Positions 1 through 5,642 of a stretch of 10,394 bases of DNA are shown here, piece after piece. Both the position numbers and the translations under genes were made by a program. Each line of letters starts with the position of its first letter. Position 1 is the stretch's first letter. Location: the NCBI GenBank assembly GCA_945897545.1, contig CAMDGJ010000091.1:1-10394 (forward strand), in the 5' to 3' direction. The notes under the pieces are model-generated. The model was given only the letters and a program-made list of their open reading frames with translations. It was not told the origin of the DNA and searched no databases. The DNA comes from Flavobacterium psychrophilum. Lineage in GTDB: Bacteria; Bacteroidota; Bacteroidia; Flavobacteriales; Flavobacteriaceae.

Positions 1-131
1 TTGGTTACATTTTAAAGAACTTCTTAGATAACGATCCTCGTCAAGCAATTAGTTTTGCAGGTATTTTACTGCTAATTAGTGCTTTTTGTACTCTATTAAT
101 TAAAACGAAAAAAGTAGAATTAAGTGAATAA
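1..131 (+). CDS. C-terminal end of a membrane transporter, probably an MFS sugar permease (5'-truncated)
   Basis: Reading from base 3, 42 codons are open up to the TAA at 129-131. The peptide has a polar stretch (FLDNDPRQ), then one hydrophobic segment (about AISFAGILLLISAFCTLLI) and a short basic/acidic tail ending KTKKVELSE. This is what the last transmembrane helix and cytoplasmic tail of a polytopic permease look like. The family cannot be proven from so short a piece. The MFS sugar-permease call is inferred from the two genes that follow in the same direction, a sugar kinase and a sucrose-phosphorylase-like enzyme. The stop overlaps the next gene's GTG start by 8 bp, so the genes are probably translationally coupled in one operon. 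Confidence 0.6.
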   Translation, partial: GYILKNFLDNDPRQAISFAGILLLISAFCTLLIKTKKVELSE

Positions 132-1074
132 TATAATAAATAATAATAAGGACGGAATAGACATTCTTTGCGTTGGGGAAGTTCTTATAGATTTTATTGG
201 GCATCAAGAAGGTGTACTTATTAATGAAACTAGAGATTATCATAGGTATTTAGGAGGTTCGCCTACTAATGTCGCCATGAATTCTACTCGATTAGGCTTG
301 ACTAATATTCTAGTTGCATCTGTTGGGAACGATGGTTTTGGATCCTATATTACAGAACGATTAGCGAGTGTTGGAGTAAATACAAACCATCTTAACGTCT
401 TGGATGATAAATCGACTAGTGTGATTTTTGTTTCAAGGTCTGAGGGCACACCTGATTTCATTCCATATCGTTCAGCAGATTTTTGCATTTATGAAGACCA
501 AATTTCAAGGGAAACACTATCCCATACCAAGATATTCCATACCACTTGCTTCGCATTGAGTAAAAATCCAGCACAAAAAACAATCTTAAAGAAAGCACAA
601 GAAGCACACAATTTAGGATGTAAGCTAAGTATTGATCTTAACTATGCAAGAAAGCTGTGGAAAAGTCAAAAGAATGCTTTCAAAGTAATCAAAACCTATT
701 GTCAATTCAATCCATTAATAAAAATTAGTGAAGATGATATGTTGCGTCTATTTGAGAAAGAACTTCCCCATGAAGAAATATTTGAATTTTTTCACTGTCA
801 AGGAGTAGATACAGTTTGCTTAACTTTAGGCAGCAAAGGGGTGAAATTATCTCAAAAAGGGGAAGACGTAATTCAAATGCCGGCAATAAAAATTGATAAA
901 GTGATGGATTCCACAGGAGCGGGTGACGCTTTTTGGTCTGGATTTTTATTTGCTTATATAAAAGAAAAATCAATTCATGAATGTTTGGATATCGCTTTGA
1001 AATTAGCTGCTTTAAAACTGCAAAATGTAGGACGACTGCCAGATAACATCAATATCCTTTCTAAACTTCTATAA
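124..1074 (+). CDS. PfkB-family carbohydrate kinase, probably fructokinase
   Basis: The 316-residue protein has both PfkB/ribokinase-family signatures. The first, GGSPTNVAMNSTRLG, lies near residues 44-58 and belongs to the sugar-binding N-terminal part. The second, DSTGAGDAFWSGF, lies at 262-274; its GAGD gives the anion hole and the catalytic base Asp268. The N-terminal GEVLIDF (18-24) is typical of fructokinase-like members. The expected reaction is ATP-dependent phosphorylation of a free hexose, most likely fructose to fructose 6-phosphate, in the cytoplasm. Specificity is inferred from the downstream phosphorylase, which would release fructose from sucrose. The start is GTG at 124, overlapping the upstream permease gene by 8 bp. 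No in-frame ATG lies before the conserved GEVLIDF, and there is no clear Shine-Dalgarno, as is usual in Bacteroidota. The next gene starts 6 bp after the stop. Other PfkB sugars (2-keto-3-deoxygluconate, tagatose) cannot be excluded. Confidence 0.88.
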   Translation: MNNIINNNKDGIDILCVGEVLIDFIGHQEGVLINETRDYHRYLGGSPTNVAMNSTRLGLTNILVASVGNDGFGSYITERLASVGVNTNHLNVLDDKSTSVIFVSRSEGTPDFIPYRSADFCIYEDQISRETLSHTKIFHTTCFALSKNPAQKTILKKAQEAHNLGCKLSIDLNYARKLWKSQKNAFKVIKTYCQFNPLIKISEDDMLRLFEKELPHEEIFEFFHCQGVDTVCLTLGSKGVKLSQKGEDVIQMPAIKIDKVMDSTGAGDAFWSGFLFAYIKEKSIHECLDIALKLAALKLQNVGRLPDNINILSKLL

Positions 1075-1080
1075 AATACT

Positions 1081-2817
1081 ATGCAACATAAAAACAAAAA
1101 TATCAGCAATGGTGTAATGCTAAATGTTTATCCAGATAGTATAGGAGAAAAATTTAGTGATACCGTAAGTATGCTCAAGATGGAAGAGTTTAAAAATGTG
1201 TTTTCTTTGCTATATGTGTTACCAACCTTTTTCAACAGTGATTTGGATAGAGGTTTTTCAATCATTGATTATGATATAAACAAGGATTTAGTAGATATAA
1301 AAGATTTAAATGACTTAAATGAACTCCAGATAAAGCTGAAATTTGATATTGTTTTAAATCATCTTTCTGTAGCTTCACCTCAGTTTAAAGACTTGTTGCA
1401 ATACGGTAATAAATCTAAATTCAACCATTTTTTTATCAATTGGAATGAATTCTGGGAAGGAAACGGAGTGAAAAATGAAGATGGAATTGTAATTCCAAAG
1501 CCGGAATTTCTCCATAAATTATTTATGAGAAAGTCGGGTTTGCCCATATTAAAAGTACGTTTTCCAGATGGCACAGAACAGCCGTATTGGAATACTTTTT
1601 ATCAACAAATAACCTACAATCCGATTACTGTAGCAGATTTAAAAAACATAAAAGGATTAACGGAAGAGCAAATTCTATTTATTGTTGCCCTAATTAATAC
1701 CGCAATTGATGACAATAAAGATTTTACAACCATAGATTTTAAAGAGTGTACTCCTTTTAAATCAGAAATTTTACAAATTGTAGAACAAAATCGCTCCTAT
1801 TTAGGACAAATGGATGTTAATGCTAAATCGCCTTTGGTTTGGGATTTTTACGAAGAGACACTAAAGAAATTAAGCGGCTATGGCTGTACTATTCTTCGAT
1901 TAGATGCTTTTGCCTATTTGCATAAACAAGTTGGGGAATCCAATTTTTTTAATAAACCGGGGACTTGGGACTATTTAGAGCGTATCAAGAAAATAGCACA
2001 ACAAAATAATTTGATGCTATTGCCCGAAATTCACGCAGAATATGGTTTACATTTACATGATGAGGTAGCCAATAAAGGATATTATATCTACGACTTTTTC
2101 TTGCCTGGTTTAACAATACATACTATTGAAAACAAAACCAGTAAAGCCATATTAAGATGGGCCAAGGAAATTATTGCCAAAGGATATAAAATAATAAACA
2201 TGCTGGGTTGTCATGATGGCATACCTGTTCTCGATTTGAAAGGCAAGGAGATAAATGGCGTTTATAATAAAGGACTGCTAGAGGTTGCAGAGATTGAAAG
2301 AATCATGACCACAATCATGGAACGTGGCGGTCGAGTAAAGAATCTTTACGATCCTTCTGGGAATAAAATTTCGTATTATCAAATAAATGCTACATTTTTT
2401 AGTGCATTAGGAGAAGACGAACAAAAGTTGCTTCTTGCGAGAGCCATTCAAATGTTTATGCCCGGAATACCTCAGGTCTGGTATCTAGATATTTTTGCGG
2501 GTAAAAACAATTACGAAGCTGCAGATAATGGAGGCAGTGCGGGACATAAAGAAATTAATCGCACCACACTATCAATGCAAGATATTGAGCAAGGGTTGAA
2601 ACAAGATGTTGTTAAGAATCAGTTGGTCATTATTCATCTAAGAAACACTTCGGATGCGTTTTCAGGTGAAGTAGAAATAAATGATGCTGAATATGATTTC
2701 TTAGATATCAAATGGACTAATGGTAATAGCTTTGCTCACCTAAAAGCCAACCTTAAAACCAAATATTTTACAATAGACCATACTGAAAATGGTATCACAA
2801 ATAGAATGAGTTTTTAA
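1081..2817 (+). CDS. Sucrose-phosphorylase-like GH13 subfamily 18 glycoside phosphorylase
   Basis: The 578-residue protein matches the GH13_18 layout from memory of characterised sucrose phosphorylases. It has YVLPTF (45-50), the region-I motif DIVLNHLS (89-96), the nucleophile motif RLDAFAY with Asp275, the acid/base motif LLPEIH with Glu316, and HDG with Asp379 as transition-state stabiliser. QINATFFSALG (434-444), PGIPQVWY (461-468) and AGKNNYEA (473-480) follow. GH13_18 enzymes split an alpha-glucoside with phosphate, giving glucose 1-phosphate. No signal peptide is visible, so it is cytoplasmic. With the preceding sugar kinase and permease this suggests sucrose catabolism. The characterised enzymes I remember are about 480-510 residues. 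Here roughly 65 extra residues (about 177-241) separate TFYQQ from QMDVN, which are almost adjacent in those enzymes. Sucrose 6'-phosphate, glucosylglycerol or glucosylglycerate specificity is possible, because subfamily 18 contains all of these. Confidence 0.85.
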   Translation: MQHKNKNISNGVMLNVYPDSIGEKFSDTVSMLKMEEFKNVFSLLYVLPTFFNSDLDRGFSIIDYDINKDLVDIKDLNDLNELQIKLKFDIVLNHLSVASPQFKDLLQYGNKSKFNHFFINWNEFWEGNGVKNEDGIVIPKPEFLHKLFMRKSGLPILKVRFPDGTEQPYWNTFYQQITYNPITVADLKNIKGLTEEQILFIVALINTAIDDNKDFTTIDFKECTPFKSEILQIVEQNRSYLGQMDVNAKSPLVWDFYEETLKKLSGYGCTILRLDAFAYLHKQVGESNFFNKPGTWDYLERIKKIAQQNNLMLLPEIHAEYGLHLHDEVANKGYYIYDFFLPGLTIHTIENKTSKAILRWAKEIIAKGYKIINMLGCHDGIPVLDLKGKEINGVYNKGLLEVAEIERIMTTIMERGGRVKNLYDPSGNKISYYQINATFFSALGEDEQKLLLARAIQMFMPGIPQVWYLDIFAGKNNYEAADNGGSAGHKEINRTTLSMQDIEQGLKQDVVKNQLVIIHLRNTSDAFSGEVEINDAEYDFLDIKWTNGNSFAHLKANLKTKYFTIDHTENGITNRMSF

Positions 2818-2916
2818 ATTTCATAAGTAAAATTTAAGGTGTTTTCATGATTGAGATTCCTTGATAATATTGATTTGAATAGCAGTTTGAAATAATTAAT
2901 TTCCAATCTTAAAAGA

Positions 2917-2947
2917 TTTAGAATCTCAAAATATAATCCTATTTTTG
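2917..2947 (+). promoter_or_regulatory. Putative Bacteroidota-type promoter of tag
   Basis: TATTTTTG at 2940-2947 matches the Bacteroidota -7 consensus TAnnTTTG. TTTA at 2917-2920 is a 3-of-4 match to the -33 element TTTG, with 19 bases between the two. Transcription would begin near 2951, giving a leader of about 30 nt. That leader contains AAAAGGA (2967-2973), a plausible Shine-Dalgarno 7 bp before the tag ATG. The call rests on sequence match only. Confidence 0.4.
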
Positions 2948-2980
2948 GATTTGAAACTTTGAACGAAAAGGAACTCATTT

Positions 2981-3541
2981 ATGGAAGAACTTAAAAGATG
3001 CGACTGGTGTTTATCAAGTGATTTGTATAAGAAATACCATGACCAAGAATGGGGTGTTCCCATTTATGAAGACCAAAAACTATTTGAATTTCTGATTCTG
3101 GAAACCTTTCAAGCTGGATTGAGTTGGATTACCATCCTAAAAAAGAGAGAAAACTTCCGTTTGGCTTTTGATGGTTTTGACTATAAAAAAGTAGCTAATT
3201 ATCCCGAAGATAAAATTCAAGAATTGCTTCAAGATTCAGGAATCATTCGCAATCAGTTAAAAATTAGATCTGCGGTTTCCAATGCAATTGCTTTTATGAA
3301 AGTGCAAGATGAGTTTGGCAGTTTCAGCAAATACATTTGGCAATTTACCGATGGAAAACCAATAAAAAATAGTCGTAAAACATTAAAGGAAGTTCCTGCC
3401 ACTACTCCACTTTCTGACGAAATTAGCAAGGATTTAAAAAAGAGAGGTTTCAAATTCGTAGGTTCCAAAGTGGTTTATGCACACATGCAAGCTACCGGAA
3501 TGGTAGATGACCATTTAGAATATTGTTGGAAACGAAAATAA
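2981..3541 (+). CDS. tag: DNA-3-methyladenine glycosylase I
   Basis: This 186-residue protein is colinear with E. coli TagI. It removes 3-methyladenine from alkylated DNA by cleaving the N-glycosidic bond, the first step of base-excision repair. The zinc-binding set of the family is present: Cys7 and His20 (YHDQEWGVP, 19-27) near the N-terminus, and His178 and Cys182 (DDHLEYC) near the C-terminus. LETFQAGLSWITILKKREN (40-58) holds the conserved Glu41 and Trp49 of the base-binding pocket. KKRGFKFVGS (153-162) is also nearly identical to the family. Length equals the family norm. The ATG at 2981 is supported by the AAAAGGA motif just upstream. The gene stands alone on the + strand. It runs head-on into aat with only 10 bp between the stops. 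Confidence 0.96.
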   Translation: MEELKRCDWCLSSDLYKKYHDQEWGVPIYEDQKLFEFLILETFQAGLSWITILKKRENFRLAFDGFDYKKVANYPEDKIQELLQDSGIIRNQLKIRSAVSNAIAFMKVQDEFGSFSKYIWQFTDGKPIKNSRKTLKEVPATTPLSDEISKDLKKRGFKFVGSKVVYAHMQATGMVDDHLEYCWKRK

Positions 3542-3551
3542 AGCTTTGGTT

Positions 3552-4196
3552 TCAATAATTTTTTTGTTTCAAGATCTCTATAAATTTGCTTCTATCAATT
3601 TCGCGACAGCCCAAACTTTCCAGGTGTTCATTGTAAACCTGGCAATCTAATACTTTATAATTGGCTACTTTTAATTGATTTACCAAGGCTATAAAGGCCA
3701 CTTTTGAAGCATTCGAAACTTTTGAAAACATACTTTCCCCACAAAAAATATGACCCAAATCGATGCCGTATAAACCGCCAACCAATTCCTCGTTTTGCCA
3801 AACTTCAACAGACTTTGCAATTCCCAATTCATTTAGTTTGCAATAGGCCTCAATCATATCATTGGTAATCCAAGTCCCGTTTTGACCGTCGCGTTTTATC
3901 TTTTGGCAATTCGAAATGACTTCCCTGAAATTTTGATTGAAAGTTACCTTGGAAATATTCCGATTCAGGATGTTTCGCATACTTTTTGAAACCACTAATT
4001 CATCCAAAAACAAAACCATTCTTGGATTGGGTGACCACCAGAATATAGCTTCCCCTTCTTCAAACCAAGGAAAAATTCCGCTTTTGTATGCCAATTGCAA
4101 TCGTTCTGGAGCCAAATCGCCTCCAATCGCTAAAATTCCATCAGGATTGGCTGCGGAAACTGGAGGGAAATATAATTCTTTAGATAAAAAATACAT
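3552..4196 (-). CDS. aat: Leucyl/phenylalanyl-tRNA-protein transferase
   Basis: Aat transfers Leu or Phe from aminoacyl-tRNA to the N-terminal Arg or Lys of proteins, marking them for ClpS/ClpAP degradation in the cytoplasm. From the ATG at 4196 the protein is 214 residues. The family blocks appear in order: GGDLAPERL (25-33), SGIFPWF (39-45), WWSPNPRMVL (53-62), GTWIT (107-111), GGLYGI (140-145), FCGESMFSK (151-159), NASK (162-165) and DCQVYNEH (184-191). Glu154, Asp184 and Gln186 correspond to catalytic-site residues discussed for the E. coli enzyme. The frame stays open to a TTG at 4226. I prefer the ATG because MYFLSKELYFPP matches the usual Aat N-terminus and because a -7 promoter element lies between the two candidate starts. 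The stop lies 10 bp from the tag stop, and I see no terminator between them. Confidence 0.94.
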   Translation of the reverse strand: MYFLSKELYFPPVSAANPDGILAIGGDLAPERLQLAYKSGIFPWFEEGEAIFWWSPNPRMVLFLDELVVSKSMRNILNRNISKVTFNQNFREVISNCQKIKRDGQNGTWITNDMIEAYCKLNELGIAKSVEVWQNEELVGGLYGIDLGHIFCGESMFSKVSNASKVAFIALVNQLKVANYKVLDCQVYNEHLESLGCREIDRSKFIEILKQKNY

Positions 4197-4206
4197 AGTT
4201 TTGGAA

Positions 4207-4214
4207 CAAAAGTA
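4207..4214 (-). promoter_or_regulatory. Putative -7 element of the aat promoter
   Basis: On the minus strand this reads TACTTTTG, a full match to the Bacteroidota -7 consensus TAnnTTTG. No good -33 TTTG is seen at the expected distance. Transcription would begin only about 5-8 nt before the aat ATG at 4196, giving a nearly leaderless message. The same TACTTTTGTT string sits upstream of the flavin reductase gene at 6536-6545. Confidence 0.4.
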
Positions 4215-4222
4215 TACATTTG
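4215..4222 (+). promoter_or_regulatory. Putative -7 element of the PAP2 gene promoter
   Basis: TACATTTG on the plus strand matches TAnnTTTG. It directly abuts the oppositely oriented -7 element of aat. The predicted start near 4226 would give a leader of nearly 50 nt that contains the palindrome at 4239-4259. No -33 match was found at the usual spacing, so this is tentative. Confidence 0.35.
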
Positions 4223-4238
4223 GCAAAGCTAATTTACG

Positions 4239-4259
4239 CTTTAAGATTCAATCTTAAAG
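4239..4259. promoter_or_regulatory. Perfect 21-bp palindrome between aat and the PAP2 gene
   Basis: The arms CTTTAAGATT (4239-4248) and AATCTTAAAG (4250-4259) are exact inverted copies around a single C at 4249. The palindrome lies in the 77-bp gap between divergent aat and PAP2 genes, downstream of both predicted -7 elements when read toward the PAP2 gene. It may be a binding site for a dimeric regulator. On the plus strand it is followed by TTTTTC, so in RNA it could also form a terminator- or attenuator-like hairpin (9-bp stem, 3-nt loop). The sequence alone does not choose between these. Confidence 0.45.
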
Positions 4260-4273
4260 TTTTTCTCAAAATT

Positions 4274-5011
4274 ATGAAAACTAAACTCGCCTTAATCCTT
4301 TTTTTATTGTTTGTCTTCATTGGTAATGCACAATCACAAGACAGCATTCCTTCTATAAAACATCAAGACAAAATCTCATATAAACAAATTATTGCTCCGG
4401 TTTTTCTTATAACGACGGGGACCTTACTTGTAAACACTACCCTTAATAATGACTTGCAATCGAACGCCAACCGCTTTTTTGGCAAAGATTTCGATTATTC
4501 TGTCGATAATTATCTACCATTTGTTCCTGTTGCACAAATCTATTTAGGAAAGACTTTTGGCTTTCAAGCCAAAAATAATTTCAAACAGCAAACCATAAAT
4601 ATCATGGTTGCCAATGTTATAGGCGCAGCGGTTTTCACTTCATTAAAATATACGATTAAGGAGGAAAGACCTGATCAATCGGATGATTTAAGCTTTCCTT
4701 CGGGTCATACTTCAATCGCGTTTACTAATGCAGCTTTGTTGTATTATGAATACAAAGATTCTAATTTATGGTATGCCAGCAGTGGATTTTTGTTCGCAAC
4801 AGCAACAGGAATTCTAAGAATTGCCAACAATAAACACTATACTTCCGATGTTCTTGCGGGTGCAGTAATAGGACTGGCATCAGGATTGATTGTTTCTTAT
4901 TGGAATCCATTTAAGACCTTGACTTTTGGAAAAAAGAAAAAAACAACGACCTTAGTTTATCCACAAATTGGAAGCCAAATTGGGATGGGAGCACTTATTC
5001 AACACAATTGA
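4274..5011 (+). CDS. Exported PAP2-superfamily phosphatase
   Basis: From the ATG at 4274 the protein has 245 residues. It starts with a typical signal sequence: MKTK, then a hydrophobic core (5-16), then GNAQSQ near residues 17-22. All three catalytic PAP2 motifs are intact. KYTIKEERP (125-133) fits K-x6-RP. PSGH (142-145) supplies the general-acid His145. R-x5-H-x3-D is Arg182, nucleophile His188 and Asp192. Hydrophobic stretches around 40-55, 107-122, 167-180 and 193-208 suggest a membrane-embedded protein. The active site would face the periplasm, as in lipid phosphate phosphatases such as undecaprenyl-pyrophosphate or phosphatidylglycerophosphate phosphatases. The substrate cannot be read from the sequence. 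The frame is open back to a TTG at 4220, but that start would add 18 residues ahead of the signal peptide and would run through the palindrome. The C-terminus carries a Lys-rich stretch (220-223). Confidence 0.9.
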   Translation: MKTKLALILFLLFVFIGNAQSQDSIPSIKHQDKISYKQIIAPVFLITTGTLLVNTTLNNDLQSNANRFFGKDFDYSVDNYLPFVPVAQIYLGKTFGFQAKNNFKQQTINIMVANVIGAAVFTSLKYTIKEERPDQSDDLSFPSGHTSIAFTNAALLYYEYKDSNLWYASSGFLFATATGILRIANNKHYTSDVLAGAVIGLASGLIVSYWNPFKTLTFGKKKKTTTLVYPQIGSQIGMGALIQHN

Positions 5012-5077
5012 TATCAGCTAAAATATTTTTACCAACTATTTTTGACTATTAAACCTTAAGTCGCAAATCACAAATTA

Positions 5078-5171
5078 TTTACCGCAGATTCGCAGATTTT
5101 CTTAAAATTAGTTTCTCAAAAAAATAAAATAAATAAAGTTTACAAAAGAAAATCTGCGAATCTGCGGTAAA
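5078..5171. repeat. Long inverted repeat, 26-bp perfect arms, REP/MITE-like
   Basis: The left arm 5078-5103 and right arm 5146-5171 are exact reverse complements. They flank a 42-nt A-rich spacer. Each arm has an internal tandem: the left arm reads CCGCAGATT then CGCAGATT. The element sits alone in the gap between the PAP2 gene and the DUF3127 gene, and no coding function is visible. The right arm is followed by AAAAAC, not a T-run, so it is a poor intrinsic terminator on the plus strand. I believe strings of the type CTGCGAATCTGCGG recur between genes in Flavobacterium genomes, but I cannot confirm that here. A dispersed palindromic repeat is therefore the leading guess. Confidence 0.75.
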
Positions 5172-5188
5172 AACTTATGCGATGGTCC

Positions 5189-5219
5189 AAAAAAAATCCT
5201 TGAAATTTTCAAGGATTTT
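5189..5219 (-). terminator. Rho-independent terminator of the DUF3127 gene
   Basis: AAAATCCTTGAA (5193-5204) and TTCAAGGATTTT (5208-5219) form a perfect 12-bp stem with a 3-nt loop. On the minus strand the stem runs into eight consecutive T's (complement of 5189-5196), four of which lie beyond the stem. It starts 10 bp after the minus-strand stop at 5230, as expected for an intrinsic terminator. On the plus strand the stem is followed by GAATTTTTATTT, so weak termination in the other direction is possible. Confidence 0.85.
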
Positions 5220-5229
5220 GAATTTTTAT

Positions 5230-5607
5230 TTAAAACGGTAAATCGTCTGGTTCTTCTTCGTTTAAGCTTGTTGCTGGCGGAAACGCAGCGGCAGCAGGCA
5301 TTGGTGGCGCTTGACTTGAAGTAGCTTCAGCTTGTGCTTTAGCAATTCTCCAACCTTGAATAGTATTGAAATAAACAGTTTCTCCTTGTTGATTAGTCCA
5401 TTCGCGACCTCTCAAATTAATGTCTATTTTCACGGCTTCTCCTACTTGAAAAGTATTCAACAAATCACATTTGTCCTGAACAAACTGAACCAAAATGTGT
5501 TGTGGATATTGCTCATCTGTTGTAACAACAACATCTCTTTTTTTGAAACCTGCAGATCCAACCTCTTTGGTTTGATCGATCATTTTGATTTTTCCTGTAA
5601 CTTCCAT
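5230..5607 (-). CDS. DUF3127 family protein with an OB-fold-like core and an SSB-like acidic tip
   Basis: This is a 125-residue cytoplasmic protein. Residues 1-90 form a compact beta-rich core (MEVTGKI, KRDVVVTT, QHILVQFVQDK, VGEAVKIDINLRGREW, YFNTIQGWRIAK) that fits the DUF3127 family, which has no established function as far as I know. A low-complexity Ala/Pro linker follows (about 91-112). The protein ends EEEPDDLPF (117-125). That ending copies the acidic-Pro-Phe C-terminal peptide of bacterial single-stranded DNA-binding protein, which recruits repair and replication proteins. The overall plan of OB-type core, flexible linker and DDLPF tip is SSB-like, so a nucleic-acid or SSB-partner role is a reasonable inference, not a demonstrated one. 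It lies 35 bp downstream of the flavin reductase gene on the same strand, with no separate promoter seen, and is closed by the terminator at 5189-5219. Confidence 0.85.
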   Translation of the reverse strand: MEVTGKIKMIDQTKEVGSAGFKKRDVVVTTDEQYPQHILVQFVQDKCDLLNTFQVGEAVKIDINLRGREWTNQQGETVYFNTIQGWRIAKAQAEATSSQAPPMPAAAAFPPATSLNEEEPDDLPF

Positions 5608-5642
5608 CTTAATTTTATTTATTTATATTGTTCTTATTCAGT

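Noticed and set aside
2814..2837. TTAAATTT / AAATTTAA inverted repeat right after the phosphorylase gene
   Set aside because: The 8-bp stem is entirely A/T and no T-run follows, so it is unlikely to terminate transcription in so AT-rich a genome.
3937..4257. Plus-strand open frame of 106 codons over the start of aat
   Set aside because: It is antisense to the conserved aat N-terminus and runs through the promoter and palindrome region. The translation has no recognisable features.
4220..4273. Upstream TTG start adding 18 residues to the PAP2 protein
   Set aside because: The ATG at 4274 begins a normal signal peptide. The longer form would bury it and would translate the palindrome.
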